From assembly GCA_920105625.2 (NCBI GenBank), contig OV050033.1, positions 89,282,280-89,346,279 on the forward strand: 64,000 nucleotides of DNA. Reading direction: 5' to 3'. Shown piece by piece: positions 1 to 12,148 of the stretch. The position numbers were made by a program, and so were the translations under genes. The notes under the pieces were generated by a model, which worked only from the letters and a program-made list of their open reading frames with translations, did no database searches and had not been told where the DNA came from. This DNA is from Clusia tigrina (taxonomy: Eukaryota; Arthropoda; Insecta; Diptera; Clusiidae). The stretch's first letter is position 1. Each line of letters opens with the position of its first letter.

Positions 1-3000
1 GCTTTTAACTTTTTACTGGAGCGTCCTAAAGCCTTGAAATTTTGTAACAATAAAGTCCTCGAGCCTCTTGTCAATTTAAGCTATCGCTCAAAGCTATGCT
101 ACCCTTGAGTCCCAAATCAAACACTGATAAAACTCCAAATGGCCCTAGCTTCTATACGTTACATCCTACACCTATCAAAGTTTGCAACATACAAATGCTT
201 ATAACTTTTTACTGGAGCGTCATAAAACCTTGAAATTTTGTAAGAATAAAATACTCGAGCCTCTTGTCAATTTAAGCTATCGCTCAAAGCTATGCTGCCC
301 TTGAGTCCCAAATCAAACACTGATAAAACTTCAAATGGCCCCTACTTCTATACGGTACGTCCTACTCCTATCAAAGTTTGCAACATACAAATTCTTGTAA
401 CTTTTTACTGGAGCGTCATAAAACCTTGAATTTTTGTAACAAAAAAGTACTCGAGCCTCTTGTCAATTTAAGCAATCGCTCAAAGCTATGCAACCCTTGA
501 GTCCCAAATCAAACACTGACAAAACTTCAAATGGCCCTAACCTCTATACGGTAGGTCCTTCACCTATCAAAGTTTGCATCATACAAATGCTTGTAACTTT
601 TTACTGGAGCGTCATAAAACCTTGAAATTTAGTAACAATTAAGTACTCGAGCCTCTTGTCAATTTAAGCTATCGCTCAAAGCTATGCTACCCTTGAGTCC
701 CAAATCAAACACTGATAAAACTTCAAATGGCCCTAACTTCTATACGGTACTTTCTACACCTATCAAAGTTTGCAACATACAAATGCTTGTATCTTTTTAC
801 TGGAGCGTCATAAAACCTTGAAAATTTGTAACAATAAAGTACTCGAGCCCCTTGTCAATTTGAGCTATCGCTCAAAGCTATGCTGCTCTTGAGTCCCAAA
901 TCAAACACTGATAAATATTTTAATTTCCCTAACTTCTATACGGTACATCCTACACCTATCAAAGTTTGCAACATACAAATGCTTGTAACTTTTTACTGGA
1001 GCGTCATAAAACCTGGAAATTTTGTAACAATAAAATACTCGAGCCTCTTGTCAATTTAAGCTATCGCTCAAAGCTATGCTACCCTTGAGTCCCAAATCAA
1101 ACACTGACAAAACTTCAAATGGCCCTAACCTCTATTCGGTACGTCCTACACCTATCAAAGTTTGCATCATACAAATGCTTGTAACTTTTTCCTGGAGCGT
1201 CATAAAACCTTGAAATTTAGTAACAATAAAGTACTCGAGCCTCTTGTCAATTTAAGCTATCGCTCAAAGCTATGCTACCCTTGATTCCCAAATCAAACAC
1301 TGATAAAACTCCAAATGGCCCTAGCTTCTATACGTTACATCCTACACCTATCAAAGTTTGCAACATACAAATGCTTATAACTTTTTACTGGAGCGTCATA
1401 AAACCTTGAAATTTTGTAAGAATAAAATACTCGAGCCTCTTGTCAATTTAAGCTATCGCTCAAAGCTATGCTGCCCTTGAGTCCCAAATCAAACACTGAT
1501 AAAACTTCAAATGAACCTAACTTCTATACGGTACGTCCTACACCTATCAAAGTTTGCAACGTACAAATGCTTGTAACTTTTTACTGGAGCGTCATAAAAC
1601 CTTGAAAATTTGTAACAATAAAGTACTCGAGCCCCTTGTCAATTTGAGCTATCGCTCAAAGCTATGCTACTCTTGAGTCCCAAATCAAACACTGATAAAT
1701 ATTTTAATGGCCCTAACTTCTATACGGTACATCCTACACCTATCAAAGTTTGCAACATACAAATGCTTGTAACTTTTTACTGGAGCGTCATAAAACCTTG
1801 AAATTTTGTAACAATAAAATACTCGAGCCTCTTGTCAATTTAAGCTATCGCTCAAAGCAATGCTACCCTTGAGTCCCAACTCAAACACTGATAAAACTTC
1901 AAATGGCCCTAACTTCTATATAGTACGTCCTACACCTATCAAAGTTTGCAACATACAAATGCTTATAGCTTTTTACTGGAGCATCATAAAACCTTGAAAT
2001 TTTGTTACAATAAAGTACTCGAGCCTCTTGTCAATTTAAGCTATCGCTCAAAGCTATGCTACCCGTGAGTCCCAAATCAAACACTGATAAAACTTCAAAT
2101 GGCCCTAACTTCTATACGGTACGTCCTACACCTATCAAAGTTTGCAACATACACATGCTTGTAACTTTTTACTGAAGCGTCATAAAACCTTGAAATTTTG
2201 TAACAATAAAGTACTCGAGCCTCTTGTCAATTTAAGCTATCGCTCAAAGCTATTCTACCCTTGAGTCCCAAATGAAACACTGATAAAACTTCAAATGGCC
2301 CTAACTTCTATATGGTACGTCCAACACCTATCAAAGTTTGCAAGAAAGGAATGCTTGCAACTTTTTACTGGAGCGTCATAAAACCTTGAAATCTTGTAAC
2401 AATAATGTGTTCGAGCCTCTTATAAATTTAAGCTATCGCTCAAAGCTATGCTACCCTTGAGTCCCAAATCAAACACTGATAAAACTTCAAATGGCCCTAA
2501 CTTCTACATGGTACGTCCTACACCTATCAAAGTTTGCAACATACAAATGCTTGTAACTTTTTACTGGAGCGTCATAAAACCTTGAAATTTTGTAACAAGA
2601 AAATACTCGAGCCTGTTGTCAATTTGAGCTATCGCTCGAAGCTATGCTACCCTTGAGTCCCACATCAAACACTGATAAATCTGCAAATGGCCCTAACTTC
2701 TATACGGTACGTCCTACACCTATCAAAGTTTGCAACATACAAATTCTTGTAACTTTTTACTGGAGCGTCATAAAACTTTGAAATTTTGTAACAATAAAGT
2801 ACTCGAGCCTCTTGTCAATTTAAGCTATCGCTCAAAGCAATGCTAACCTTGAGTCCCAAATCAAACACTGATAAAACTTCAAATGGAACTAGCTTCTATA
2901 CGGTACGTCCTACACCTATCAAAGTTTCCAACATACAAATGCTTGTAACTTTTTATTGGAGCGTCATAAAAGCTTGAAACTTTGTAACAATAAAGTACTC

Positions 3001-3136
3001 GAGCCTCTTGTCAATTTAAGCTATCGCTCAAAGCTTTGCTACCCTTGAGTCCCAAATCAAACACTGATATAACTTCAAATGGCCCTTACTTCTATACGGT
3101 ACGTCCTAAGCCTATCAAAGTTTGCAACATACAAAT
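1..3136. repeat. First HOR cycle, 16-monomer version
   Basis: Monomers at 1, 197, 393, 589 and 785 match those at 3137, 3333, 3529, 3725 and 3921, a shift of 3136 bp (16 x 196). Monomers at 2549, 2745 and 2941 match 5292, 5488 and 5684, a shift of 2743 bp. This cycle therefore holds two more monomers than the next. The extra material is around 981-1764, where the variants of monomers 1 and 197 (ctccaaatgg with gttacatcc, then agaataaaatac) appear a second time at 1177-1568. A local duplication is the simplest reading. Confidence 0.75.
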
Positions 3137-5879
3137 GCTTGTAACTTTTTACTGGAGCGTCATAAAACCTTGAAATTTTGTAACAATAAAGTCCTCGAGC
3201 CTCTTGTCAATTTAAGCTATCGCTCAAAGCTATGCTACCCTTGAGTCCCAAATCAAACACTGATAAAACTCCAAATGGCCCTAGCTTCTATACGTTACAT
3301 CCTACACCTATCAAAGTTTGCAACATACAAATGCTTGTAACTTTTTACTGGAGAGTCATAAAACCTTGAAATTTTGTAAGAATAAAATACTCGAGCCTCT
3401 TGTCAATTTAAGCTATCGCTCAAAGCTATGCTGCCCTTGAGTCCCAAATCAAACACTGATAAAACTTCAAATGGCCCCTACTTCTATACGGTACGTCCTA
3501 CACCTATCAAAGTTTGCAACATACAAATTCTTGTAACTTTTTACTGGAGCGTCATAAAACCTTGAATTTTTGTAACAAAAAAGTACTCGAGCCTCTTGTC
3601 AATTTAAGCAATCGCTCAAAGCTATGCTACCCTTGAGTCCCAAATCGAACACTGACAAAACTTCAAATGGCCCTAACCTCTATACGGTAGGTCCTTCACC
3701 TATCAAAGTTTGCATCATACAAATGCTTGTAACTTTTTACTGGAGCGTCATAAAACCTTGAAATTTAGTAACAATTAAGTACTCGAGCCTCTTGTCAATT
3801 TAAGCTATCGCTCAAAGCTATGCTACCCTTGAGTCCCAAATCAAACACTGATAAAACTTCAAATGGCCCTAACTTCTATACGGTACTTTCTACACCTATC
3901 AAAGTTTGCAACATACAAATGCTTGTATCTTTTTACTGGAGCGTCATAAAACCTTGAAAATTTGTAACAATAAAGTACTCGAGCCCCTTGTCAATTTGAG
4001 CTATCGCTCAAAGCTATGCTGCTCTTGAGTCCCAAATCAAACACTGATAAATATTTTAATGGCCCTAACTTCTATACGGTACATCCTACACCTATCAAAG
4101 TTTGCAACATACAAATGCTTGTAACTTTTTACTGGAGCGTCATAAAACCTTGAAATTTTGTAACAATAAAATACTCGAGCCTCTTGTCAATTTAAGCTAT
4201 AGCTCAAAGCTATGCTACCCTTGAGTCCCAAATCAAACACTGATAAAACTTCAAATGGCCCTAACTTCTATACGGTACATCCTAAGCCTATCAAAGTTTG
4301 CAACATACAAATGCTTGTAACTTTTTACTGGAGCGTCATAAACCCTTGAAATTTTGTAACAATAAAGTACTCGAGCCTCTTGTCAATTTAAACTATCGCT
4401 CAAAGCTATGCTACCCTCGAGTCGCAAATCAAACACTGATAAAACTTCAAATAGCCCTAACTACTATACGGTACGTCCTACACCAATCAAAGTTTGCAAC
4501 ATACAAATGCTTGTAACTTTTTACTGGAGCGCCATAAAGCCTTGAAATTTTGTAACAATAAAGTACTCGAGCCTCTTGTCAATTTAAGCTATCGCTCAAA
4601 GCTATGCTACCCTTGAGTCCCAATTCAAACACTGATAAAACTTCAAATGGCCCTAACTTCTATATAGTACGTCCTACACCTATCAAAGTTTGCACCATAC
4701 AAATGCTTGTAACTTTTTACTGGAGCAACATAAAACCTTGAAATTTTGGAACAATAAAGTACTCGAGCCTCTTGTCAATTTAAGCTATCGCTCAAAGCTA
4801 TGCTACCCGTGAGTCCCAAATCAAACACTGATAAAACTTCAAATGGCCCTAACTTCTATACGGTACGTCCTACACCTATCAAAGTTTGCAACATACAAAT
4901 GCTTGTAACTTTTTACTGGAGCGCCATAAAGCCTTGAAATTTTGTAACAATAAAGTACTCGAGCCTCTTGTCAATTTAAGCTATCGCTCAAAGCTATGCT
5001 ACCCTTGAGTCCCAATTCAAACACTGATAAAACTTCAAATGGCCCTAACTTCTATATAGTACGTCCTACACCTATCAAAGTTTGCACCATACAAATGCTT
5101 GTAACTTTTTACTGGAGAGTCATAAAACCTTGAAATTTGTAACAATAAAGCACTCGAGCCTCTTATAAATTTAAGCTATCGCTCAAAGCTATGCTACCCT
5201 TGAGTCCCAAATCAAACACTGATAAAACTTCAAATGGCCCTAACTTCTACATGGTACGTCCTACACCTATCAAAGTTTGCAACATACAAATGCTTGTAAC
5301 TTTTTACTGGAGCGTCATAAAACCTTGAAATTTTGTAACAAGAAAATACTCGAGCCTGTTGTCAATTTGAGCTATCGCTCGAAGCTATGCTACCCTTGAG
5401 TCCCACATCAAACACTGATAAATCTGCAAATGGCCCTAACTTCTATACGGTACGTCCTACACCTATCAAAGTTTGCAACATACAAATTCTTGTAACTTTT
5501 TACTGGAGCGTCATAAAACTTTGAAATTTTGTAACAATAAAGTACTCGAGCCTCTTGTCAATTTAAGCTATCGCTCAAAGCAATGCTAACCTTGAGTCCC
5601 AAATCAAACACTGATAAAACTTCAAATGGAACTAGCTTCTATACGGTACGTCCTACACCTATCAAAGTTTCCAACATACAAATGCTTGTAACTTTTTATT
5701 GGAGCGCCATAAAAGCTTGAAACTTTGTAACAATAAAGTACTCGAGCCTCTTGTCAATTTAAGCTATCGCTCAAAGCTTTGCTACCCTTGAGTCCCAAAT
5801 CAAACACTGATATAACTTCAAATGGCCCTTACTTCTATACGGTACGTCCTAAGCCTATCAAAGTTTGCAACATACAAAT
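3137..5879. repeat. 14-monomer HOR unit, copy A (2743 bp)
   Basis: Monomer starts are 3137, 3333, 3529, 3725, 3921, 4117, 4313, 4509, 4705, 4901, 5097, 5292, 5488 and 5684. Thirteen are 196 bp and the one at 5097 is 195 bp because a t is missing from the gaaatttt run. The next copy at 5880 repeats every private variant with few differences. The 72-codon open frame at 4298-4516 and the one at 7041-7259 translate identically, exactly 2743 bp apart. Confidence 0.93.
4313..4508. repeat. Variant monomer with a second XhoI site
   Basis: Here cccttgagtccc reads ccctcgagtcgc, so a second ctcgag appears about 47 bp after the usual one. The same variant occurs at 7056-7251 and 9602-9797, which marks them as copies of one ancestor. 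Related monomers later keep gtcgc but have cttgag (for example 13325, 14109, 21341). A separate copy with ccctcgagtccc is near 35447. Confidence 0.85.
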
Positions 5880-8426
5880 GCTTGTAACTTTTTACTGGAG
5901 CGTCATAAAACCTTGAAATTTTGTAACAATAAAGTCCTCGAGCCTCTTGTCAATTTAAGCTATCGCTCAAAGCTATGCTACCCTTGAGTCCCAAATCAAA
6001 CACTGATAAAACTCCAAATGGCCCTAGCTTCTATACGTTACATCCTACACCTATCAAAGTTTGCAACATACAAATGCTTGTAACTTTTTACTGGAGAGTC
6101 ATAAAACCTTGAAATTTTGTAAGAATAAAATACTCGAGCCTCTTGTCAATTTAAGCTATCGCTCAAAGCTATGCTGCCCTTGAGTCCCAAATCAAACACT
6201 GATAAAACTTCAAATGGCCCCTACTTCTATACGGTACGTCCTACACCTATCAAAGTTTGCAACATACAAATTCTTGTAACTTTTTACTGGAGCGTCATAA
6301 AACCTTGAATTTTTGTAACAAAAAAGTACTCGAGCCTCTTGTCAATTTAAGCAATCGCTCAAAGCTATGCTACCCTTGAGTCCCAAATCAAACACTGACA
6401 AAACTTCAAATGGCCCTAACCTCTATACGGTAGGTCCTTCACCTATCAAAGTTTGCATCATACAAATGCTTGTAACTTTTTACTGGAGCGTCATAAAACC
6501 TTGAAATTTAGTAACAATTAAGTACTCGAGCCTCTTGTCAATTTAAGCTATCGCTCAAAGCTATGCTACCCTTGAGTCCCAAATCAAACACTGATAAAAC
6601 TTCAAATGGCCCTAACTTCTAAACGGTACTTTCTACACCTATCAAAGTTTGCAACATACAAATGCTTGTATCTTTTTACTGGAGCGTCATAAAACCTTGA
6701 AAATTTGTAACAATAAAGTACTCGAGCCCCTTGTCAATCTGAGCTATCGCTCAAAGCTATGCTGCTCTTGAGTCCCAAATCAAACACTGATAAATATTTT
6801 AATGGCCCTAACTTCTATACGGTACATCCTACACCTATCAAAGTTTGCAACATACAAATGCTTGTAACTTTTTACTGGAGCGTCATAAAACCTTGAAATT
6901 TTGTAACAATAAAATACTCGAGCCTCTTGTCAATTTAAGCTATAGCTCAAAGCTATGCTACCCTTGAGTCCCAAATCAAACACTGATAAAACTTCAAATG
7001 GCCCTAACTTCTATACGGTACATCCTAAGCCTATCAAAGTTTGCAACATACAAATGCTTGTAACTTTTTACTGGAGCGTCATAAACCCTTGAAATTTTGT
7101 AACAATAAAGTACTCGAGCCTCTTGTCAATTTAAACTATCGCTCAAAGCTATGCTACCCTCGAGTCGCAAATCAAACACTGATAAAACTTCAAATAGCCC
7201 TAACTACTATACGGTACGTCCTACACCAATCAAAGTTTGCAACATACAAATGCTTGTAACTTTTTACTGGAGCGCCATGAAGCCTTGAAATTTTGTAACA
7301 ATAAAGTACTCGAGCCTCTTGTCAATTTAAGCTATCGCTTAAAGCTATGCTACCCTTGAGTCCCAATTCAAACACTGATAAAACTTCAAATGGCCCTAAC
7401 TTCTATATAGTACGTCCTACACCTATCAAAGTTTGCACCATACAAATGCTTGTAACTTTTTACTGGAGCATCATAAAACCTTGAAATTTTGTAACAATAA
7501 AGTACTCGAGCCTCTTGTCAATTTAAGCTATCGCTCAAAGCTATGCTACCCGTGAGTCCCAAATCAAACACTGATAAAACTTCAAATGGCCCTAACTTCT
7601 ATACGGTACGTCCTACACCTATCAAAGTTTGCAACATACAAATGCTTGTAACTTTTTACTGGAGCGCCATAAAGCCTTGAAATTTTGTAACAATAAAGTA
7701 CTCGAGCCTCTTGTCAATTTAAGCTATCGCTCAAAGCTATGCTACCCTTGAGTCCCAATTCAAACACTGATAAAACTTCAAATGGCCCTAACTTCTATAT
7801 AGTACGTCCTACACCTATCAAAGTTTGCACCATACAAATGCTTGTAACTTTTTACTGGAGAGTCATAAAACCTTGAAATTTCTAACAATAAAGCACTCGA
7901 GCCTCTTATAAATTTAAGCTATCGCTCAAAGCTATGCTACCCTTGAGTCCCAAATCAAACACTGATAAAACTTCAAATGGCACTAACTTCTACATGGTAC
8001 GTCCTACACCTATCAAAGTTTGCAACATACAAATGCTTGTAACGTTTTACTGGAGCGTCATAAAACCTTGAAATTTTGTAACAAGAAAGTACTCGAGCCT
8101 GTTGTCAATTTGAGCTATCGCTCGAAGCTATGCTACCCTTGAGTCCCACATCAAACACTGATAAATCTTCAAATGGCCCTAACTTCTATACGGTACGTCC
8201 TACACCTATCAAAGTTTGCAACATACAAATTCTTGTAACTTTTTACTGGAGCGTCATAAAACCTTGAAATTTTGTAACAATAAAGTACTCGAGCCTCTTG
8301 TCAATTTAAGCTATCGCTTAAAGCTATGCTACCCTTGAGTCCCAAATCAAACACTGATAAAACTCCAAATGGCCCTAACTTCTATTCGGTACATCCTACA
8401 CCTATCAAAGTTTGCAACATACAAAT
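5880..8426. repeat. 14-monomer HOR unit, copy B, truncated
   Basis: Starts 5880, 6076, 6272, 6468, 6664, 6860, 7056, 7252, 7448, 7644, 7840, 8035 and 8231 follow copy A in register, including the 195-bp monomer at 7840. The thirteenth monomer (8231) begins like the attcttg type but ends like the ctccaaatgg type. The tattgg monomer and the next gtcctcgag monomer are therefore skipped, and the agaataaaatac type follows directly at 8427. Confidence 0.9.
8231..8426. repeat. Hybrid monomer at an HOR junction
   Basis: The left part (attcttg start) matches monomer 5488. The right part (ctccaaatgg, acatcc) matches the monomer type at 5880, and then the 6076 type follows. A crossover between homologous monomers in register would create this hybrid and drop two monomers from the HOR. 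The junction lies somewhere in the shared middle of the monomer. Confidence 0.7.
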
Positions 8427-9405
8427 GCTTGTAACTTTTTACTGGAGCGTCATAAAACCTTGAAATTTTGTAAGAATAAAATACTCGAGCCTCTTGTCAA
8501 TTTAAGCTATCGCTCAAAGCTATGCTGCCCTTGAGTCCCAAATCAAACACTGATAAAACTTCGAATGGCCCCTACTTCTATACGGTACGTCCTACACCTA
8601 TCAAAGCTTGCAACATTCAAATTCTTGTAACTTTTTCCTGGAGCGTCATAAAACCTTGAATTTTTGTAAAAAAAAGTACTCGAGCCTCTTGTCAATTTAA
8701 GCAATCGCTCAAAGTTATGCTACCCTTGAGTCCTAAATCAAACACTGACAAAACTTCAAATGGCCCTAACCTCTATACGGTACGTCCTACACCTATCAAA
8801 GTTTGCATCATACAAATGCTTGTAACTTTTTACTGGAGCGTCATAAAACCTTGAAATTTAGTAACAATTAAGTACTCGAGCCTCTTGTCAATTTAAGCTA
8901 TCGCTCAAAGCTATGCTACCCTTGAGTCCCAAATCAAACACTGATAAAACTTCAAATGGCCCTAACTTCTACATGGTACATCCTACACCTATCAAAGTTT
9001 GCAACATACAAATGCTTGTAACTTTTTACTGGAGCGTCATAAAACCTTGAAATTTTGTAAGAATAAAATACTCGAGCCTCTTGTCAATTTAAGCTATCGC
9101 TCAAAGCTATGCTGCCCTTGAGTCCCAAATCAAACACTGATAAAACTTCGAATGGCCCCTACTTCTATACGGTACGTCCTACACCTATCAAAGCTTGCAA
9201 CATTCAAATTCTTGTAACTTTTTCCTGGAGCGTCATAAAACCTTGAATTTTTGTAACAAAAAAGTACTCGAGCCTCTTGTCAATTTAAGCAATCGCTCAA
9301 AGCTATGCTACCCTTGAGTCCTAAATCAAACACTGACAAAACTTCAAATGGCCCTAACCTCTATACGGTACGTCCTACACCTATCAAAGTTTGCATCATA
9401 CAAAT
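8427..9405. repeat. Two-monomer block repeated 587 bp apart
   Basis: The pair at 8427-8817 recurs at 9014-9405. Both copies have agaataaaatac, gctgccc, tcgaatggcccc, agcttgcaacattc and tttttcctgg. The 587-bp shift is three monomers minus one base, because the monomer at 8623 lost a base in gtaacaaaaaag. The shared private variants point to a recent local duplication. Confidence 0.85.
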
Positions 9406-10580
9406 GCTTGTAACTTTTTACTGGAGCGTCATAAAACCTTGAAAATTTGTAACAATAAAGTACTCGAGCCCCTTGTCAATTTGAGTTATCGCTCAAAGCT
9501 ATGCTACTCTTGAGTCCCAAATCAAACACTGATAAATATTTTAATGGCCCTTACTTCTATACGGTACATCCTACACCTATCAAAGTTTGCAACATACAAA
9601 TGCTTGTAACTTTTTACTGGAGCGTCATAAAACCTTCAAATTTTATAACAAGAAAGTACTCGAGCCTCTTGTCAATTTAAACTATCGCTCAAAGCTATGC
9701 TACCCTCGAGTCGCAAATCAAACACTGATAAAACTTCAAATAGCCCTAACTTCTATACGGTACGTCCTACACCAATCAAAGTTTGCAACATACAAATGCT
9801 TGTAACTTTTTACTGGAGCGCCATAAAGCCTTGAAATTTTGTAACAATAAAGTACTCGAGCCTCTTGTCAATTTAAGCTATCGCTCAAAGCTATGCTACC
9901 CTTGAGTCCCAATTCAAACACTGATAAAACTTCAAATGGCCCTAACTTCTATATAGTACGTCCTACACCTATCAAAGTTTGCAACATACAAATGCTTGTA
10001 ACTTTTTACTGGAGCATCATAAAACCTTGAAACTTTGTAACAATAAAGTACTCGAGCCTCTTGTCAATTTAAGCGATCGCTCAAAGCTATGCTACTGGTG
10101 AGTCCCAAATCAAACACTGATAAAGCTTCAAATGGCCCTAACTTCTATACGGTACGTCCTACACCTATCAAAGTTTGCAACATACAAATGCTTGTAACTT
10201 TTTACTGAAGCGTCATAAAACGTTGAAATTTTGTAACAATAAAGTACTCGAGCCTCTTGTCAATTTAAGCTATCGCTCAAAGCTATTCTACCCTTGAGTC
10301 CCAAATGAAACACTGATAAAACTTCAAATGGCCCTAACTTCTATATGGTACGTCCTACACCTATCAAAGTTTGCAACCAAGGAGTCCTTGCAACTTTTTA
10401 CTGGAGCGTCATAAAACCTTGAAATTTTGTAACAATAATGTGCTCGAGCCTCTTATAAATTTAAGCTATCGCTCAAAGCTATGCTACCCTTGAGTCCCAA
10501 ATCAAACACTGATAAAACTTCAAAGGCCCTAACTTCTACATGGTACGTCCTACACCTATCAAAGTTTGCAACATACAAAT
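8427..10580. repeat. Array region 2: rearranged transition
   Basis: Monomer types from region 1 are present but out of the 14-mer order: agaataaaatac, aacaaaaaag and aattaag types, then the first two again, then the gccccttg, ccctcgagtcgc and gcgccataaag types. The actgaagcg monomer (10190) and an unusual ccaaggagtcc variant (from about 10377) lead into region 3. No sequence foreign to the satellite was seen. Confidence 0.8.
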
Positions 10581-12148
10581 GCTTGTAACTTTTTACTGGA
10601 GCGTCATAAAACCTGGAAATTTTGTAACAAGAAAGTACTCGAGCCTGTTGTCAATTTGAGCTATCGCTCGAAGGTATGCTACCCTTGAGTCCCACATCAA
10701 ACACTGATAAATCTTCAAATGGCCCTAACTTCTATACGGTACTTCCTACACCTATCAAAGTTTGCAACATACAAATTCTTGTAACTTTTTACTGGAGCGT
10801 CATAAAACTTTGAAATTTTGTAACAATAAAGTACTCGAGCCTCTTGTCAATTAAAGTTATCGCTCAAAGCTATGCTACCCTTGAGTCCCAAATCAAACAC
10901 TGATAAAACTTCAAATGGAACTAGCTTCTATACGGTACGTCCTACACCTATCAAAGTTTCCAACATACAAATGCTTGTAACTTTTTATTGGAGCGTCATT
11001 AAAGCTTGAAATTTTGTAACAATAAAGTACTCGAGCCCCTTGTCAATTTGAGCTATCGCTCAAAGCTATGCTACTCTTGAGTCCCAAATCAAACACTGAT
11101 AAATCTTTTAATGGCCCTAACTTCTATACGGAACGTCCTACACCTATCAAAGTTTGCAACATACAAATGCTTTTAACTTTTTACTGGAGCGGCATAAAAC
11201 CTTGAAATTTTGTAACAATAAAGTCCTCGAGCCTCTTGTCAATTTAAGCTATCGCTCAAAGCTATGCTACCCTTGAGTCCCAAATCAAACACTGATAAAA
11301 CTCCAAATGGCCCTAACTTCTATACGGTACATCCTACACCTATCAAAGTTTGCAACATACAAATGCTTGTAACTTTTTACTGGAGCCTCATAAAACCTTG
11401 AAATTTTGTAAGGATAAAATACTCGAGCCTCTTGTCAATTTAAGCTATCCCTCAAAGCTATGCTACCCTTGAGTCCCAAATCAAACACTGATAAAACTTC
11501 AAATGGCCCTAACTTCTATACGGTACGTCCTAAGCCTATCAAAGTTTGCAACATACAAATGCTTGTAACTTTTTACTGGAGCGTCATAAAACCTTGAAAT
11601 TTTGTAACAATAAAGTACTCGAGCCTCTTGTCAATTTAAGCTATCGCTCAAAGCTATGCTTCCCTTGAGTCTCAAATCAAACACTGATCAAACTTCAAAT
11701 GGCCCTAACTTCTATACGGTACGTCCTACACCTATCAAAGTTTGCAACATACAAATGCTTGTAACTTTTTACTGAAGCGTCATAAAACGTTGAAATTTTG
11801 TAACAATAAAGTACTCGAGCCTCTTGTCAATTTAAGCTATCGCTCAAAGCTATTATACCCTTGAGTCCCAAATGAAACACTGATAAAACTTCAAATGGCC
11901 CTAACTTCTATATGGTACGTCCAACACCTATCAAAGTTTGCAACAAAGGAATGCTTGCAACTTTTTACGGGAGCGTCATAAAACCTTGAAATTTTGTAAC
12001 AATAAAGTGCTCGAGCCTCTTATAAATTTAAGCTATCGCTCAAAGCTATGCTACCCTTGAGTCCCAAATCAAACACTGATAAAACTTCAAATGGCCCTAA
12101 CTTCTACATGGTACGTCCTACACCTATCAAAGTTTGCAACATACAAAT
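10581..12148. repeat. 8-monomer HOR unit (1568 bp)
   Basis: Starts are 10581, 10777, 10973, 11169, 11365, 11561, 11757 and 11953, all 196 bp apart. The next cycle at 12149 repeats the first six types in order (12149-13324) and then departs, with an aaactatcgc / gagtcgc monomer at 13325 instead of the actgaagcg type. Confidence 0.88.

Larger units (their letters stand above)
1..8426. repeat. Array region 1: 14-monomer HOR domain
   Basis: Recognisable variant monomers recur in fixed order: gtcctcgag with tacgttacatcc; agaataaaatac with gctgccc; attcttg with aacaaaaaag; tttagtaacaattaag; gagccccttg with attttaatgg; agctcaaag; ccctcgagtcgc; gcgccataaagcc; then acccgtgag, aacaagaaaa with cctgttg, ggaactagc, and tttccaac with tattgg. 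Two full cycles begin at 3137 and 5880, and an earlier rearranged cycle begins at 1. The domain ends at 8426, where the cycle is cut short by a hybrid monomer (8231-8426). Confidence 0.9.

Noticed and set aside
4298..7259. Identical 72-codon open frames at 4298 and 7041 (and a similar one at 9587) as a conserved small protein family
   Set aside because: The identity follows from the 2743-bp HOR copy. Non-coding positions are equally conserved, and the same frame is broken in most other monomers.
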